Origin: Lutjanus erythropterus
Taxonomy: Eukaryota; Chordata; Actinopteri; Lutjaniformes; Lutjanidae
Direction of reading: 5' to 3'
DNA: 64,000 nt
Assembly: GCA_020091685.1 (NCBI GenBank)
Contig: CM034606.1
Location: 35,784,374 to 35,848,373, forward strand
The first letter of the stretch is position 1. The number at the start of each line of letters is the position of its first letter. The position numbers were made by a program, and so were the translations under genes. The notes below the pieces were generated by a model, which worked only from the letters and a program-made list of their open reading frames with translations, did no database searches and was not told the DNA's origin. Shown here piece by piece: positions 13,798-27,290 of this stretch.

Positions 13798-16700
13798 TTC
13801 AGGCTGGAACAGTGGGAGAGAGAGGAGATCAGGTGGCCAAAAGCTCACTACAACATTTATTACGAGGAAACCAGATGGTGTGTTTTGCTCACTCACCTAC
13901 TGCAATCACCTCGTCAGACTGACTCTCCACTCACTGCACGTGTCACTTAGACAGCAAACCAGGTCATGTTCATTCATATTCATGGTTTCAAAAGGGCAAA
14001 CGGTTAGTACCCCATTGCCAAGGGTGGATGTCATTGGATTCTAGGGTTTTAGTAGAGAAATGGCTAAACCTCTTCTTCCTCATCACCTTTTCAGTTAGCA
14101 AACAAGAAAACTGTATCACAGCCAGCATCTTGTGAGGAGCTGGACAGACAGCTGGCTGACAAAATCATTACTAACATTTGGGGCTTAAGCCCTGTAAGCC
14201 TGCCCTTGGCACTGCCTACTGGGCCCTGTTTTCATTGAAACTATAAAAAAAGGATGCAGGAGTTTAACATGTTTTACCATTGAAGCTGTGCTTGTGTGTT
14301 TACCAGTGCTGGAAAAGGTGGAAAATTCTGCCAATCATTCACTGCACTGACTGTTGCTTATCCCCTTCATGGACCAGTACAAACATCCACATATCACATG
14401 TTTCAGTAGAATCAGACCACACAAATAGGATAAATCATGACATCATTGCTTGGCTCCTTTTATAAAGTATCCTAATGCAAACTTGTGTGAGTGAATACAA
14501 TCCAACACAACAGATATTCTCCCTTGGTGAAGACTGTAATGTTCAGTTGTTGGTAACACTCTGTAGTTGGCAACATGTTCTAACTTCCTGCTAATAAAAC
14601 ACAGCAGCTTGTTCAAAGGCCCTGAGCTTCAAATTATGACACTGTAGGTAGCCTTCTAAGATCAGTTCTTCATGTGCAAGGCTCCACAATAAAGTTATTA
14701 GTAATAATTATCCATTATTGAAGTAATTATTAGGTTAAGGAAAAGATCATGGTCTGGGTTAAAATAAGTAGATTACTGAGATAAGTTTATATAAGTACAG
14801 TAACTTGCATAAGTTAAGTAAATTAGGAAACATCTTACAAAACAACTCACTGACACTTGGTTTCACATGCGATATGAACCCCGACTTATTGGGTGAAAGT
14901 CCTCTGTTGATTTATTTCGGTTTAGTACATTGTACTTATGTTATGTCTTACAAATGCTGACTCTACTAACTTGCAAAATATGTAAGTTCACGTATGTAAT
15001 GTAACTTGCATGAGTTACGTAACATAAGTAACATCTAAAAGAAGTCGCTGACCCTAGTCAATCCACCCCTCCTCCTCCACGTCACTTGACTTTGACAGCA
15101 AATCAAACGCCTCCAGAAATGGTGCCCCAGGGATATCTACAGAGTCTTATGGGGCTTTTCCATCTGTATTTTTGACCGTGCAAAAGTGCATCCCACCCAC
15201 CACCTCCAAGAAGGCTACAGTGACATCTTGTCGACTGTTACGACGCCCTTCTTCTATAAATGTTTGCATGCTCAGCTCTCAGTGCTTTTGTAGCTTCTAA
15301 TTGAATCTCTGTGGTTTGAAATTCAGTTCCTCTCATGTGTTATTGTTTGTACTTTGACACATTTGCTTTGTTTGATTGTTTCATGTTTGGCTTCAACTGA
15401 TAGAAGTCATTTTAAGTTACTGCTGATGAAATCCCATTCTGATATTGCTGCTTCTTAATCAAAGTTTTCAGATAGCATCCTGGATGCGGAACTTTTATTG
15501 TGAAGAATTTATAGGCAATGCAATTTTTATCCCAAGTGAAGCCAGCACATATATACGGCAAAGGGGTGTTACTTTGCGGCATAGTAGCACCAACCGCACT
15601 GCCATATTTGACGCATTGGGAGTAAGAATGGGCTGGTAGATGGGTAGTTAGTGGTGGTGCTGCCATTATTATGTTTCACTCATATACTGTATGTACATGC
15701 AGGTGGATGAAATAAAAGCTGAACGTACTCTTAACAAAGACGATGTTTATTTCAGGGACTGTACAGGTGTGCCTCATAAACTAGTAATGTCAGTGTTGCA
15801 AATCATACAAATCACAGATAGAAGCGTATAAAAGTCACAGTAAAGGTAATGCCTCTTTTAGCCGTGTCTCCTCCTCTTTTGTCTGTGGAACTGTCAGTAT
15901 CGTGTCTTTTTCCTCTCCCTGTCTCCGGCTGCCACATTCCTCCAAGTATGGCCACACACTGGCAGCTGCACTGTGAACTTATCTCAAGCTAAGAAAGGGG
16001 ATCTGCCGTGCTCTCTTCCTGTCAGCACAGATGTCAAGGTGAACTTGGGGGACTTAAATAACCGGCTCCGCGACCCTGGGACCCTCGCAGCCCCACTGTC
16101 AGCTGCACAGATTAGAGGAAGCCTCTTGTTTACAAGGGGGGTGGGCTTTCTTTTTTAGCTGCAACCATATCTACAGCAAAGAGAATATTTATACAGGATG
16201 AAAAAAGTCAAGGCCTGTGGATTACCTGGATCTGTTTGATCTAAGCATGTCAAACAGATCTGAAACTTATTATCACACATAAGAAGGAGGAACCTTTGAT
16301 GCACTCCATCCCCCATTTCTGTCTCTGCTAAACTGTCCACTATCAAAAATAAAAAGCAAACAATTCCCCCAAAATACCATATGTATTCTGTGTTCATGTC
16401 AAAGTGTTTAGAGTCTAATTACAAACAGCCAAGTAGGAAAAAACATCCACGTCAGCCTCATCATTGTAATTCTGTGTCTGAGAAATCTAACAGCTACAAT
16501 ATCTACCCCAAGAAATACAGAAGTGTCAACAAACCTCTGGCAAAAAGGCTGCAATAAAGCCTCACTTGTCGTCACTGCTAAATAAATTCCAATAGCCAAC
16601 TAACATTAATACAGCAATGATTACATATGTTGGCTTATTTTTTTTGGTGTGACTGTGAGGTAGGCAGTGGGCTTATCTTGGAATATGGCATGAACACAAG

Positions 16701-19129
16701 TCAGAAGAATACAATACTGTGTGAATGAAACAATAGCATGGAGGGTTTGTACACCATTTTCACTTTTGTTTGGACAGTCGTTGCAGAGAGTGACAGGAAA
16801 TGTGGGGAGAGACATAGGTATGAAACGTACCAAAGGTCCCCAGGCCAGAAGGTGAACCATGGACATTGCACCTACCTTACAAACAGCCAATGTTGCATGT
16901 TGCAATTTTAATATATCACTTGTGACTTTGCAATAACGTTACTGCATTAGTCACTTTGGCATATGGATGAATATATCACCCACCGACAATGGGTTGAATC
17001 CCTCACCGGTCATTTTTTTTGGCAAATTTTTGGGGTGATATTTGTCTTTTTATTTTGGATATGTAATGGTCTGTAGAGTGACAGCAGGGGGGACAAAGAT
17101 ATCACCAATCGCCGATAGATGAGCTGACAATGGTTGGTTGGAAAATTTCAACATATTATCCAACCATAGTAACACATATTCTATGGTATTTTTACATTGT
17201 CTCTTCAGCATCCTTTTTCTGTACTTTATGTCATGACGTTGCTGCAACATGCTAGTGATGACACATTTCACTTGGGAGGTTGCCACAACATCACATGTCA
17301 CAAAAGCTACATTTCAACTATGTTCCTGCAATGACTTTGTATTTGTAAGGTATCTGATATGACTTCTGTTGACGTCCACTTATGGCATTATGTTAAAAGT
17401 TTTCTAACTGGCCCAACAACCAGTGATTGCCAATGGTCTGTCTGTGTCTTCTTCCAAGGTAAACCTTTAAATTAGATAAATAAAATGATAGTCAACCAAC
17501 AATGGACTCAAAATGCCCAAAGTTAATCTAAAATAGTGCAAAAAAAGAATGATTGCAAGGATGGTACAAGGCATCTACACAGGACAGGTAAAACACATTG
17601 ACAAGGAAGAAAAGAAAAGATCATTTTTTCGGCAGCAATATTGCTTTTAGACACGTTCCACTGAACTGGATACGTGTCTGTCAATCTCTGTCTTGTATCG
17701 ATATCAGTGACTCTTCACAGCCACAGAAATCAGATACAGCCTGATCACTTTTATGTGGGCATGCAGTTCATCATGAATCTCTTTCTGTGCTGCTGCTCTA
17801 CGCCCCCTCCCGACACACACACACACTCTTCAGCTTGCAGCTCTCTTTGATCCCATACCCAGTAGTCTGTCAGCAAGCAGACTGCTGGGAATACTCCTAG
17901 TGCTCAGAGATCCAGTTGCCCTCTAGTTGTACCGGCACCCTGGCAGCCGTTTTGGCACTGGAGCCCTTCGGCCCAGGGCTTGTATCTTGGGTATCTCGGG
18001 GCAATAAAAAAGTCACATTGTTCCTGCATAGCTCTGTCCACACAGGTCATCCTCCTGTCCTAACCAGTGTGCTATTTACATGTCATAGATGAATATAGCA
18101 CAGTGGTTAGGCTGACAGTAGGGCCAGTTCTGCTGCTGAGAGGATAGTTAGAGAGATACTTAGAATTGTTTGGATGAAGCTCGTGGCAAGAGTTCTGTGG
18201 ATCAACTTCAGTCTGTCTGTTCCTTCATTTGTAGATCTGTCACGAGCAGTGTTAGGAACACCTCTCATCAGATTTTGACTGATTTGCAAATTCTCAGGTT
18301 TTTGTAGAAATTGAGACACCCAAGGGGGGTACTAGGACTGAAGTTTGAATCACTGATGGTCCAGGGCATTCCCTGTTCTTGGGGACAACATACTTTCTGC
18401 TTGGCCAGATGTCAGGTAATATAAGATAAAGATAAATCAAATAACCACAAACCAGCTGTCACACAGTAAGCCTGGTGCTATGAGGGCTTTGAAGCAGGTG
18501 CCCAATTTGTCTGGTTGGTTGTCCATTTTAGTAGGGGAGGAAATCACAAGTTTCATCATGGTACAAAATTATACTGGTTCTTTAGATACGATATTTACTG
18601 CAAAGATTCAGTTTCAGTTAGATTCGGTTTGATATGAGACAAAATTATATTCCAATTTAAGAAACTGCAACCCCTTTCAACAAGAGCGCATCTGAAGGAT
18701 TAGGGATGAACCAAATCTGAATACGTTGTTTGGGAAAAGCAAAAATGATGTGATGAAAACACATGGTTCTTCTTTTTGAAGGTCAAGGTTTGACTTTTAC
18801 AGTATGTTTTTAGATTAATTTTGGTATTATAATATATTTAGAATATATACTGCTCAGAAATAGTGACTTGTTATGCGCACAGTTGACTTTTCAAACTCTC
18901 AACCAAGAAGAAAATGTCAGAGGACTTCGACATAGAAGAGGAACATCATTTCTTTGCTGCAGCTGCGTCACTTGGGCGAGAGCCTGTGTACCCGCTTCAG
19001 GTGTCTGCATTAGGATCACTTCTGAAAGGCTACAGTTTACATTTAGTCTAAAAACATGGTGTAAATGGACACTTGGATTACACCACACGAGCAGTATGGA
19101 GACATTTTGTGTTTTTTTTGGTGTTCTTT

Positions 19130-19310
19130 TTTTACATTTTAAAACTGGTCACCATTCACTTCAATTATACTGGATTTGGCTGCAACACTGTTTTCTGCTG
19201 AAGCTCCAGGAGTGTTTAGTGAACTGGAGATCTTCACCCATCCTCACATCAGCACAGGGGTGACGAGATACTGGGTGAAATTTAATTTTTGGGTGAACTA
19301 TCGCTTTAAG
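19130..19310. mobile_element. Partial element with the same GGTGAACTAT..CTTTAA end
   Basis: The right end TTTTTGGGTGAACTATCGCT followed by TTAA at about 19287-19310 is one base from the usual CCCTTTAA terminus. Upstream GCACAGGGGTGACGAGATAC also fits this fish repeat class. No left terminus found. Confidence 0.45.
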
Positions 19311-20232
19311 GGGGTGGTGTTCATAAAACTTAAAGTAAAAAATAAGTTTAGTAAAAAATAGAAAAGACAGAGGTGAAAAGTACAATGAGATGTGCAATAT
19401 ATGTCATAATTAATTCAATGTCAACATTAAGTTATCGTGATGCTTTGTGGGCACAATAATTGTATTGCAGGTGAATATTGGGTAACTTTTGCCTGATTTA
19501 ACATGTTCCGTAAACCACACACACTTCTGGTCTTCCATATTTGATCATTGAATTGATAAATCAATACAGATTAATGAATCGTTACACCACTACATTGTAC
19601 AGGCTGAGAGGATTCAAACTGAGCAAACTGAATCAATCAGTTGTATCTAACGTAGTGGGGAAGCAAAACTTTTCCCTGCCGCAGCCCCAACAACTGAAAC
19701 ATCATCAAACATCAACTAGAACATCAGTAATCTGAAACTAAAACCACAATAAACAAATGTGACCCTTTTGTATGTGTGTGTGGAGGGTGGGGAACAGGTC
19801 TGAATGGGGTGAGGGCTGAATTATGCCAACCACGCCAGGCTGCCAAGCAGTGCGGCTGGCGGGGAGGGGGGTGAAGGGGTCAGATTACATGCCTCTGTTC
19901 TCCCGTCATGGCTTCCTCTGGGATCGCCGCCAGGTAAACTGTCAAAGCCCACTTCCCCTCTCAGAGGTGTCAGGCTTTAAAGGGCCTTAAACCCACCCCA
20001 CAAACCCTGCTGTCTCTTTCCTGCTGAAGCCACCCTCTCCTCCTGTTTTTACCACTAATCCACCCTCACAGCCCTGTCATGTCCCGTCCAAGAGAGTGTG
20101 GGTGGAAGGTTCATGGTGCATTTGCCCCAAGATAGAAGTGAGGTCATGAACATACAAATATTCATGGGAATACAAACATAAAACTGATTTTTATTAGTGT
20201 GGGTTTGACTGAAAACAGCAGTGGTCTCTAAT

Positions 20233-20440
20233 GGGCAGGGGCAAAAAAAGACACCAGCAGTGTGCAGTGGGGCACCGACGCTCCAAAAGTTATCATGTTT
20301 TATCCACTGGAAGGGCACCCTAAAAGGCACTTTACTACATTTTGTCCACTGATTGGCACTCTAGAGGGAATATTATCATGTTTTATCTACCTCAGGGCAA
20401 ACCAAAAGGGCACTTTTGCTGCATTTTTTCAAACACGGGG
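20233..20440. repeat. Composite repeat: head plus ~42-bp minisatellite (copy 1)
   Basis: A head (GGGCAGGGGCAAAAAAAGAC to GTGCAGTGGGGCACC, 20233-20277) is followed by about four units of 39-45 bp beginning CATGTTTTATCCACTGG, at 20294, 20338, 20377 and 20422. The same head and units recur at 43762-44510. Confidence 0.78.
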
Positions 20441-20572
20441 TCACCAGTGGAGGAGCAATCGTGTTAGTATTCCATGGGGATATTGAAGGACAATTTGGAC
20501 AGCTTGGGTCACATTTCCAGACATTTGATCAAAATTTCCTTCACTTATGATAACATTGTATTCACTTCAAGT

Positions 20573-20745
20573 ACAGTCAAATCAATCTTATTTATGAAGT
20601 GCCAAAAACAAGTTTTCTCAGGACACTTTTCATATAGAGAAGACAGAACTCTTCAAAATATTAGTTACAGAGACCCAATGATTCCCACCATAAGCAAGCA
20701 CTATAGGTGACAGTGGTGAGGAAAAACTCAAAGTGATTGCTGAGA
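20573..20745 (+). repeat. GAGGAAAAACT-family copy
   Basis: AATCTTATTTATGAAGTGCC, then CCATAAGCAAGCACTATAGG, then GTGAGGAAAAACTC: the forward version of the 24578-24767 repeat. Confidence 0.6.
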
Positions 20746-23025
20746 TCTGAAATCAGGAAGTTGGTTGGTATACTGTGAAGGAGGTTTGCAACCACCAGTT
20801 GCAATCATGATTTTACTGATGTCCTTTTTCTTCCAATTTGGATGTAAGAAGAATTCAATATCCTAAAAAAAATTCAGAAAACAAAACTAGCACTCAAAAC
20901 CAAATGTTTAATTCAAACATTAAAGCCAATCAGTTATACGTTGTTTCTTTTAGTTTTATCTGTCTATGTATTCTACAGATTTTTTCCCCTGCAGATTAGC
21001 GACCATTTTTACTCGGTGACTCAGATTAGAAAATGATATTTTGTCATCAAATAATGTATTTTGTTGAATATAAAATGGTCCACCTAAATTGTTTAAATTG
21101 TGCTGTTAAGGTTTTTGCAAACTCAACTCATTGAACAAAACCAGCTAATGCTAAGCCATGCTAACATTTGCAGTCATATTCTTTATATTTAACAAACAGA
21201 GCACACTGAGAGTACCACAAAAACTACCTTTCCTGAAATCACACTATTAGATTGTTAAGGAGCAGGATTTTACTTTTGGATAAAGCAAATAATTGACTTT
21301 GAAAATTTGAAACTTTTAAGTTGAACTAATGCAAACTATCGATTTAAAAGCAATCAGTTTATTAAGTACATTTGACTTAAAGTTGACTTAAAACTGTGTT
21401 CATCTAACTTGTTAACTTGATTTGACTGTGAAAAACTGAAGTTGTACAAAATCTGTATTTCCAGAACTTTAAACTTTAAACTCGCATAAAACAGAACAAT
21501 CATTAATCTCAAATTGTGATTATCAGCTCTTGTATTCAGCTTCCAAACCCCAGTCTTAAGCATGGCTCCTCATGTCGATCACTACACAGAGCCCTTCCCC
21601 ACAACTTGAAGTTCTCTGGCATTGTGAAGCTGGGGCACAAAGCAACTAAATCCCGTGAGTCAGGGCTTCTTTGCTGGGACGGAAATGCGATTGACAGGAG
21701 AGGGAGGAGGGGTATCGGCATCTCACAATCCTCTCTCTTTCTTCTCTTTCTTCTCTTCCAAAAAGAATTGCCACTCACCCTCTCCCTGACAAAAATGTGT
21801 GGGAAAAAGTCAGTTCTCAGACTTTGGACCTGACTTCAAGACCACAGAAGTTATACAAATGCACTTCCACATGATAAAGTGCTGGAAAGAAGTAGATGTC
21901 AAAAAGGCCACAAACTAGAAAATGCTTCCATGAACATTTACTTGTATACTGTCATGGCTTCAAGACATCCCCGCCATGTTCCCCTCCTCTTTCCTCTGAC
22001 CTGATGAACTGCTAACTTGTACTCACGTGGCTTGTCTAAACAGATCTGACCTTGGGCTTGTTTTGCACAGAAATAGTCATTGGTGGGATTTGTCACTTGG
22101 CTCTCTCTACGATGTTCTAAATAAAAACGCAAACAGTGTTTATGACAGTCCTGGATGAGGTGGATAAACTCTGCTTGTGTATGTTGACCCCCATTAATCA
22201 CTGTGTAATGTATACATACTGCATCCTTTGTCCTGAAACACAACAATGGCCTGATCTCATTGCAGAACATAGAAACACAGATGATCCTCACACTCTGTTT
22301 ATGTGACAGTGAGGCACACTTCCTCTGACAGTGACTGAATACATTTTACAAAACTTATTTAAAAGTGCAGAAGGATTTTTTTTATTGTCATGCAGCACAT
22401 AATGAGTCAGTTGCTCTTTTTAGCGGGTTTAGCCAGGTTTAAAAACCTTGCACATAAAGGGCCTGCACTATCAAAAGCACAGTTCTAGTCCACACCACAG
22501 CTATAAAGCTGCAGTCTGGACACCACCATCCACTAGAGTTAGAACAACTTTAATTTGTATTGCTATAGTTATAGTTGTTGATGTGGACCACCCTTTAGAA
22601 TCTCTTATCTCGTCCCCTAACCTACAAACCCTAATCCTAACCCAAATTTAGATGTACATACGCCAATTACCTAAATTATCTCAAAATGGAGATGTGTTAT
22701 GCAGAGGTAGTTGAGACCAAGAGCATGCGGGTCATTATAACAAACTAACCTGATAAATCATGCTTCAGCTGCCAATGAAAACAAAGGCTCTGCAGAATAT
22801 TCTTATCCACTGGGAAGAATCTTTATTCTTGGCAGCATGGCTGGTCGGCATGTGATACCGAGTGAGAGGTGACACATTCAGTACATAGTTTGACTCATCC
22901 AGTCAGCCAGGCCATGGTGTCCTATGAGGTAGAGATGAGTGTGTGACTGGTGTATGGGAAAGTTTAGAAAATTTCATATAAGAGTCAAATTAGTAGGTGT
23001 GTCAGGCCGTAAAAATATGAGAGGA

Positions 23026-23068
23026 CAGATTGAGGGATCTTATAGGAACTATAAGATCCCTCAATCTG
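23026..23068. repeat. Perfect 19-bp inverted repeat with 5-nt loop
   Basis: CAGATTGAGGGATCTTATA (23026-23044), loop GGAAC, then its exact reverse complement (23050-23068). Pairing stops abruptly outside the arms. Confidence 0.95.
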
Positions 23069-23582
23069 CTTACACAGAATGTACAGTCAGAGAGTCAGAG
23101 TGCCCACAGTGAGAATGGGAATGATGATACCAAACTGCCCCAAGAATCCTCCTAGAACCATAGTCTGCAGGTGTGTGCTGGGGCTGGGGGAGTGGAGATC
23201 ATTTCAGACTAACAGCGACTGAGTCAGTCACTGGTTTTTTAGGGGGGGTGATATTTGTCAATTTATTTTTGTTGATTCAATCGTCTGCCTCCGAGAGCCG
23301 CTGCTCCACAGAGGACTTTCATTCAGTGAAACAATACACACACACTGAGCTGAAGAACAGGTGAGAGGAAAACAACGCAGAGCCAGAATATTTTCACATC
23401 TAACTGTCATTTAAGGATTGATTTTAACCAAAACAGAAGACAGTTTTGGTCACTTTTGGTTAGTCTTAACATAATCTTGCATAACCCTGTCCACTGTGCT
23501 CAGCGGTGGAGAAAGGGAAAGAAACAAAAACCAAACACCCTGCCTTGTTTGCATTTCTTTAAACCAGTCACACATCTTGGGC

Positions 23583-23912
23583 AGCACTAAACCCAGGATG
23601 CAGCAACAGTGCTGTTGCAAAATATTGTTGAGAGGGAACTTGTTTTGGAGGAACATGTGGGGAGGTGAGCTCTGGCGTTAAAATGACTACATCACTGCAA
23701 AAGAAAAGATAACAGCTGTTAGCTTGTTTATGTTCATACAATTAGCGTCACAGGCACTAATTTTATGTTTTCAGCATGTAGATTGCAACTAGAGGGTTGG
23801 TCTCATTTTCAGACTTTAAAAGTGTAGATAGCTGATGCTGCAATGCTGCTTGAAGCAAGCAACCAATGGCAGGACTTATACCTGCGGTGTGCATCTGGTA
23901 AGTCAGGCTAGT
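23583..23912. repeat. ~300-bp dispersed repeat, copy A
   Basis: Matches 58426-58728 along its length in the same order and orientation: CCCAGGATGCAGC, GAGGGAACTTGTT, GGAACAT, AAATGAC(T/C)ACATCACT, AAAAGAAAAG, AGCAACCAATGGCAGGACTT, ACCTGC and GTGTGCATC. No long ORF and no poly(A) tail. I do not recognise the family. Confidence 0.8.
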
Positions 23913-23994
23913 TTGAACGTTACTTCAGAAGGTGTCTGGATGTCTTTATGTTTAATGAGGAAATATTGGAAAATATTGATTTTTAACCTAATAC

Positions 23995-24364
23995 TAGAGT
24001 TGCACAATAAATTATTGGCCAACATTGGTATCTGTATCGGTATCGGCGTATATTAACCATTAAATATCAGCTGTATCAATATCTGATTTGACAGATTATG
24101 TCAAAGCAAATCTGCATTCCTCCGTGAAATCTCTATAAAAGCTGAAGTATGTTTGTGATTTTTTTTTTTTTTGTTGAACTTGATGAACTGTTCTTTGTTT
24201 TTGTTGTCATAGTGATGTCATTTAGCTGTGCATATATTCCATGTTATATGAACTCCTTTTTAAAATACAAAAATGTGAAATTATCAGTTATCTTATCAGT
24301 ATCAGCCATGAGAAGCAGGTAATTATCAGTATCAAGTGAGAAAAATTAATATCATGCATCCCTA
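23995..24364. mobile_element. hAT-like MITE with perfect 8-bp target duplication
   Basis: Ends are TAGAGTTGCA and, inverted, TAGGGATGCA, flanked by identical CCTAATAC at 23987-23994 and 24365-24372. It is 370 bp and non-coding, with GGTATCGG / TATCAGTATCA-like subterminal motifs common in fish hAT MITEs. It sits in intron 2. Confidence 0.88.
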
Positions 24365-24577
24365 CCTAATACTTTCTAATTACTGTGAACAAGCCTGTCT
24401 GTCTCATTCCAAAACATTCCTTTGTTGTTCTGGTTTGTTCAGAAATTGCTGCTGACCTTACTTCACATGCTGATATACTGACCCCACTGATCATGGGCTT
24501 AAATTGCATGTTGCAGACACAACGTCTTTCTTTAACCCTTGCTCTGGCTGCAGGTGATAGCTGCTGACCATAGAGCT

Positions 24578-24767
24578 TGAGGTTTCTGCCTGTTATAAGG
24601 GAGTTTTTCCTCACCACTGTTGCCATAGTGCTTGCTCATGGTGGAAACTCTTAATAACTCAAATAATAAGAGTACGGTATAGACCTGCTGTATATGTATA
24701 ACGCTCTGAGATAACTTCTGTTATGATTTGGTGTTATATAAATAAAATTATCTTGACTGACTTGAGT
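24578..24767 (-). repeat. High-copy fish repeat (GAGGAAAAACT family), reverse orientation
   Basis: AGTTTTTCCTCACCACTGTT, AGTGCTTGCTCATGGTGGAA, TAGACCTGCTGTATATGTAT and GTGTTATATAAATAAAATTA occur in the order known from a widespread fish interspersed repeat. It is the longest of six copies here. Confidence 0.65.
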
Positions 24768-25414
24768 TAATATTTAAAGATAGACACCACCAAAGCTCTG
24801 AAGGAAACCATGTGAAATAACCATCATGTAAACAAGCATAGAAGTGCTCTGAGGGGAGAGCAGCAGATAGCAGAAAGATGTGTGATGTACGGAGTGGAAT
24901 ATGTCACATGCAAGTGCCAGAGCACTCCAATTCAAACCAGCTCATAGGCTTTGCCCCATTATCATTGTCTGAAAACCCCGTCCTGCTCAAACCCTAATAG
25001 GGCCATGTGGTGATTGCACATACACAACATACCCAGACTGTTGATATGAGGCTCACTCAGCCATAAGCAATGTGTCTGGTGATTCATCTCCATCCACTTA
25101 AAGCAACACGTATGTTAAACATATTTTTAGGCCCATTGCTTTGTTTCATGGCCATGATAAACATTTGAAAGACAACAGACTGTGTGGCACCTTTGAGGCC
25201 TGAAGTGTCTCACATTCTGCTGCTCTACTTTTAGCGAGTTCATTTTTCACAGGCTGCTCAGAAACATGTCGAGCTCAGAATAATACTCAGTGTCCTTCAA
25301 GTGACACACATCCATGACACACACGTGTGTGTTGGAGTGGCACAGCCCAGAGTCACAGCAGCTATGTTCTCAGAACTACACAGAGATAATATATTCATCT
25401 TAACTTTTAGCATA

Positions 25415-26219
25415 CACTGTAAAAAATACATACATACAGGAATTTTCTCACTAAATATACATGTTTTATTTATTCAAGTTAGTTAAACTTAAAGTTTCTT
25501 AAGAAACATGATCAGCATATTAGACTTCCCAGCATGCTCTGAGAGTTAAAACATATGATGAAAACTCGCTTTCAAACTGCACTGTAAATAAATAGTGTCT
25601 GGGGTCACTTAAATTTTTAAGTTGACTGAATTCAAAAAGGCAAGTTGAGGTAATTTTGTAATGATTCAAAACAAACTTTTCTTGTCAGATAAACTTGATA
25701 TTAACTCAGTTGTACATGAGAAAACATAAAACATAAAAGATATTACGTTGAACTCTTTAGTCACACTGACAAACATATTCTTTTACACTTTTAACAATTA
25801 TCTTAAAATCTATTAGAGACATTCAGCAACTTTTCATTATATGTTTTCATCAAACTGCAAATTGAGGAGTCTCAGGAGAGCATGCTGGGAAGTCTGCTGA
25901 TATGCTCATAATATTTTTTTGAAAGTTGAAAGTTGATTTAATGAGTTGATTTAACTCTGTTCAGTACATTATTTCAACTCATCATTTCAAGTTAAAAGAC
26001 TTCAAGTTAGAAAAAGTGTGACTGGAGTTGTTGGTTCAACCTAATATCTTCAGCATATTGAAAATGTTTTCTCATGTTCATGAATTAATGTCAAGTTTAT
26101 TTGACTAGAAAACAATCATTACAGAATTACCTTGACTTATCTTCTCAAATTCAGCCAACTAAAAATTTCAAGGCAACCTGGACCTGGAGTTTTATAAGTT
26201 AGAACATGTTTTTACAGTG
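25415..26219. mobile_element. TA-flanked palindromic DNA element (CACTGTAAAAA ends)
   Basis: Starts CACTGTAAAAAATAC and ends TTTTTACAGTG, with TA immediately outside both ends, as for Tc1/mariner-type insertion. The 805-bp interior is AT-rich, non-coding and contains further inverted segments (around 25523 and 25880, sharing GACTTCCCAGCATGCTCT in opposite orientation). A second element with the same ends lies 534 bp to the right. Confidence 0.72.
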
Positions 26220-26752
26220 TAACAGAAACCTTCATGTTAATGTTTATGTTAAATGTTATTAGGTCATTAAAATCCAAATTCTACAGGTAGCAAACATGCA
26301 GAGTGTACATTCTATATTTTATAATGTTCAGTTCAGGCTCCACTAGTGTGTCAGAAAGTTTTTGGGGTTGATAATTACACATAAGCTATGTTTTTATCAT
26401 CTAGTCTCTCTGTCATATGAGCTGTTTAGTCCTTTTACTGATTGTCATTGATTATCTGCGCCCTTTAATCAAATGCATTTGTGATTACATGAGTTCCAGG
26501 CTACAGTGTCTCCATCGGGGCGTCACAGTTCTGCCCTCTTGGTCACCTGGCACTGTAAATAATCAAAAGCACGGCAGCCATGTGAACATGGTGTGCAGCT
26601 TGTGCTGACTGGCAGGCACCAGGTGGGCACTGGCAGGCTGCCCCGCACAAGGGCCGGGGCAAGGTCTGCTCCACTGACAACAGCTACAAGTTAATTGAGA
26701 GCCATGAATTTGCTATGGTATGGGACTATTATACAGTACAGTTAAAAAGGTA

Positions 26753-27290
26753 CACTGTAAAAACAAGAAAAGGTGAGAAAACTTGAAATTTCAAGGCAAT
26801 TTACAGAAATATATTTTTTGAGTTTTGAGCCCAACACAAACTGACTTCATTTGTTGAGGTAATTTACTTTTCTTCTTTTGATACACTTGAATTGTTGAGT
26901 TTTAGAAACCTACAAAAATTGCATTTTAAAAATTAATGAATAAACTCATTGAAGAGAAAGTGAAGAATTGTTAATATTTTCACTAAAATAAATTTCAGGC
27001 GCCCAAGTAATGACAAATTAGATTCACAGCTAATTGTGACCAATTTTTGAAATACATTTTTTGAGTTTCTAAAAATTAAAGATTCAAGTTTATTTAAAGA
27101 AGAAAAGTAAATTATCTCAGCTAAAGATTATAGGCCCACAAAATGTTTTTTGATTTGATTTAAAACTTTAACTTTAAAAAAGAGTTTGATTTGGGCTCAA
27201 AACTCAAAAATACATTGCAGTAAGCTGCCTTGAAATTTTAAGTTTCTAAGTTTCTAAGTTTTAAGTCTCATCTTTTTTTGTTTTACAGTG
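26753..27290. mobile_element. Second TA-flanked palindromic DNA element (CACTGTAAAAA ends)
   Basis: Starts CACTGTAAAAACAAG and ends TTGTTTTACAGTG with TA at both sides. Arms are clearly inverted: AAATTTCAAGGCAATTTACA near 26785 pairs with the region near 27220, and GAGTTTTGAGCCCAA pairs with TTGGGCTCAAAACTC near 27195. The element is 538 bp and non-coding. Confidence 0.78.

Noticed and set aside
18107..18319. Possible transposon-like peptide on the minus strand
   Set aside because: No diagnostic motif and no terminal repeats around it.
21938..22291. 117-codon minus-strand ORF in intron 2
   Set aside because: No family resemblance or Gly-X-Y pattern, and no supporting splice context; lengths like this are expected by chance in 64 kb.
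23026..23068. microRNA precursor
   Set aside because: A 19-bp stem with 5-nt loop and no lower stem is too short for Drosha/Dicer processing.
26580..26700. GC-rich segment considered as a collagen exon
   Set aside because: No Gly-X-Y periodicity on either strand. Kept only as an enhancer candidate.
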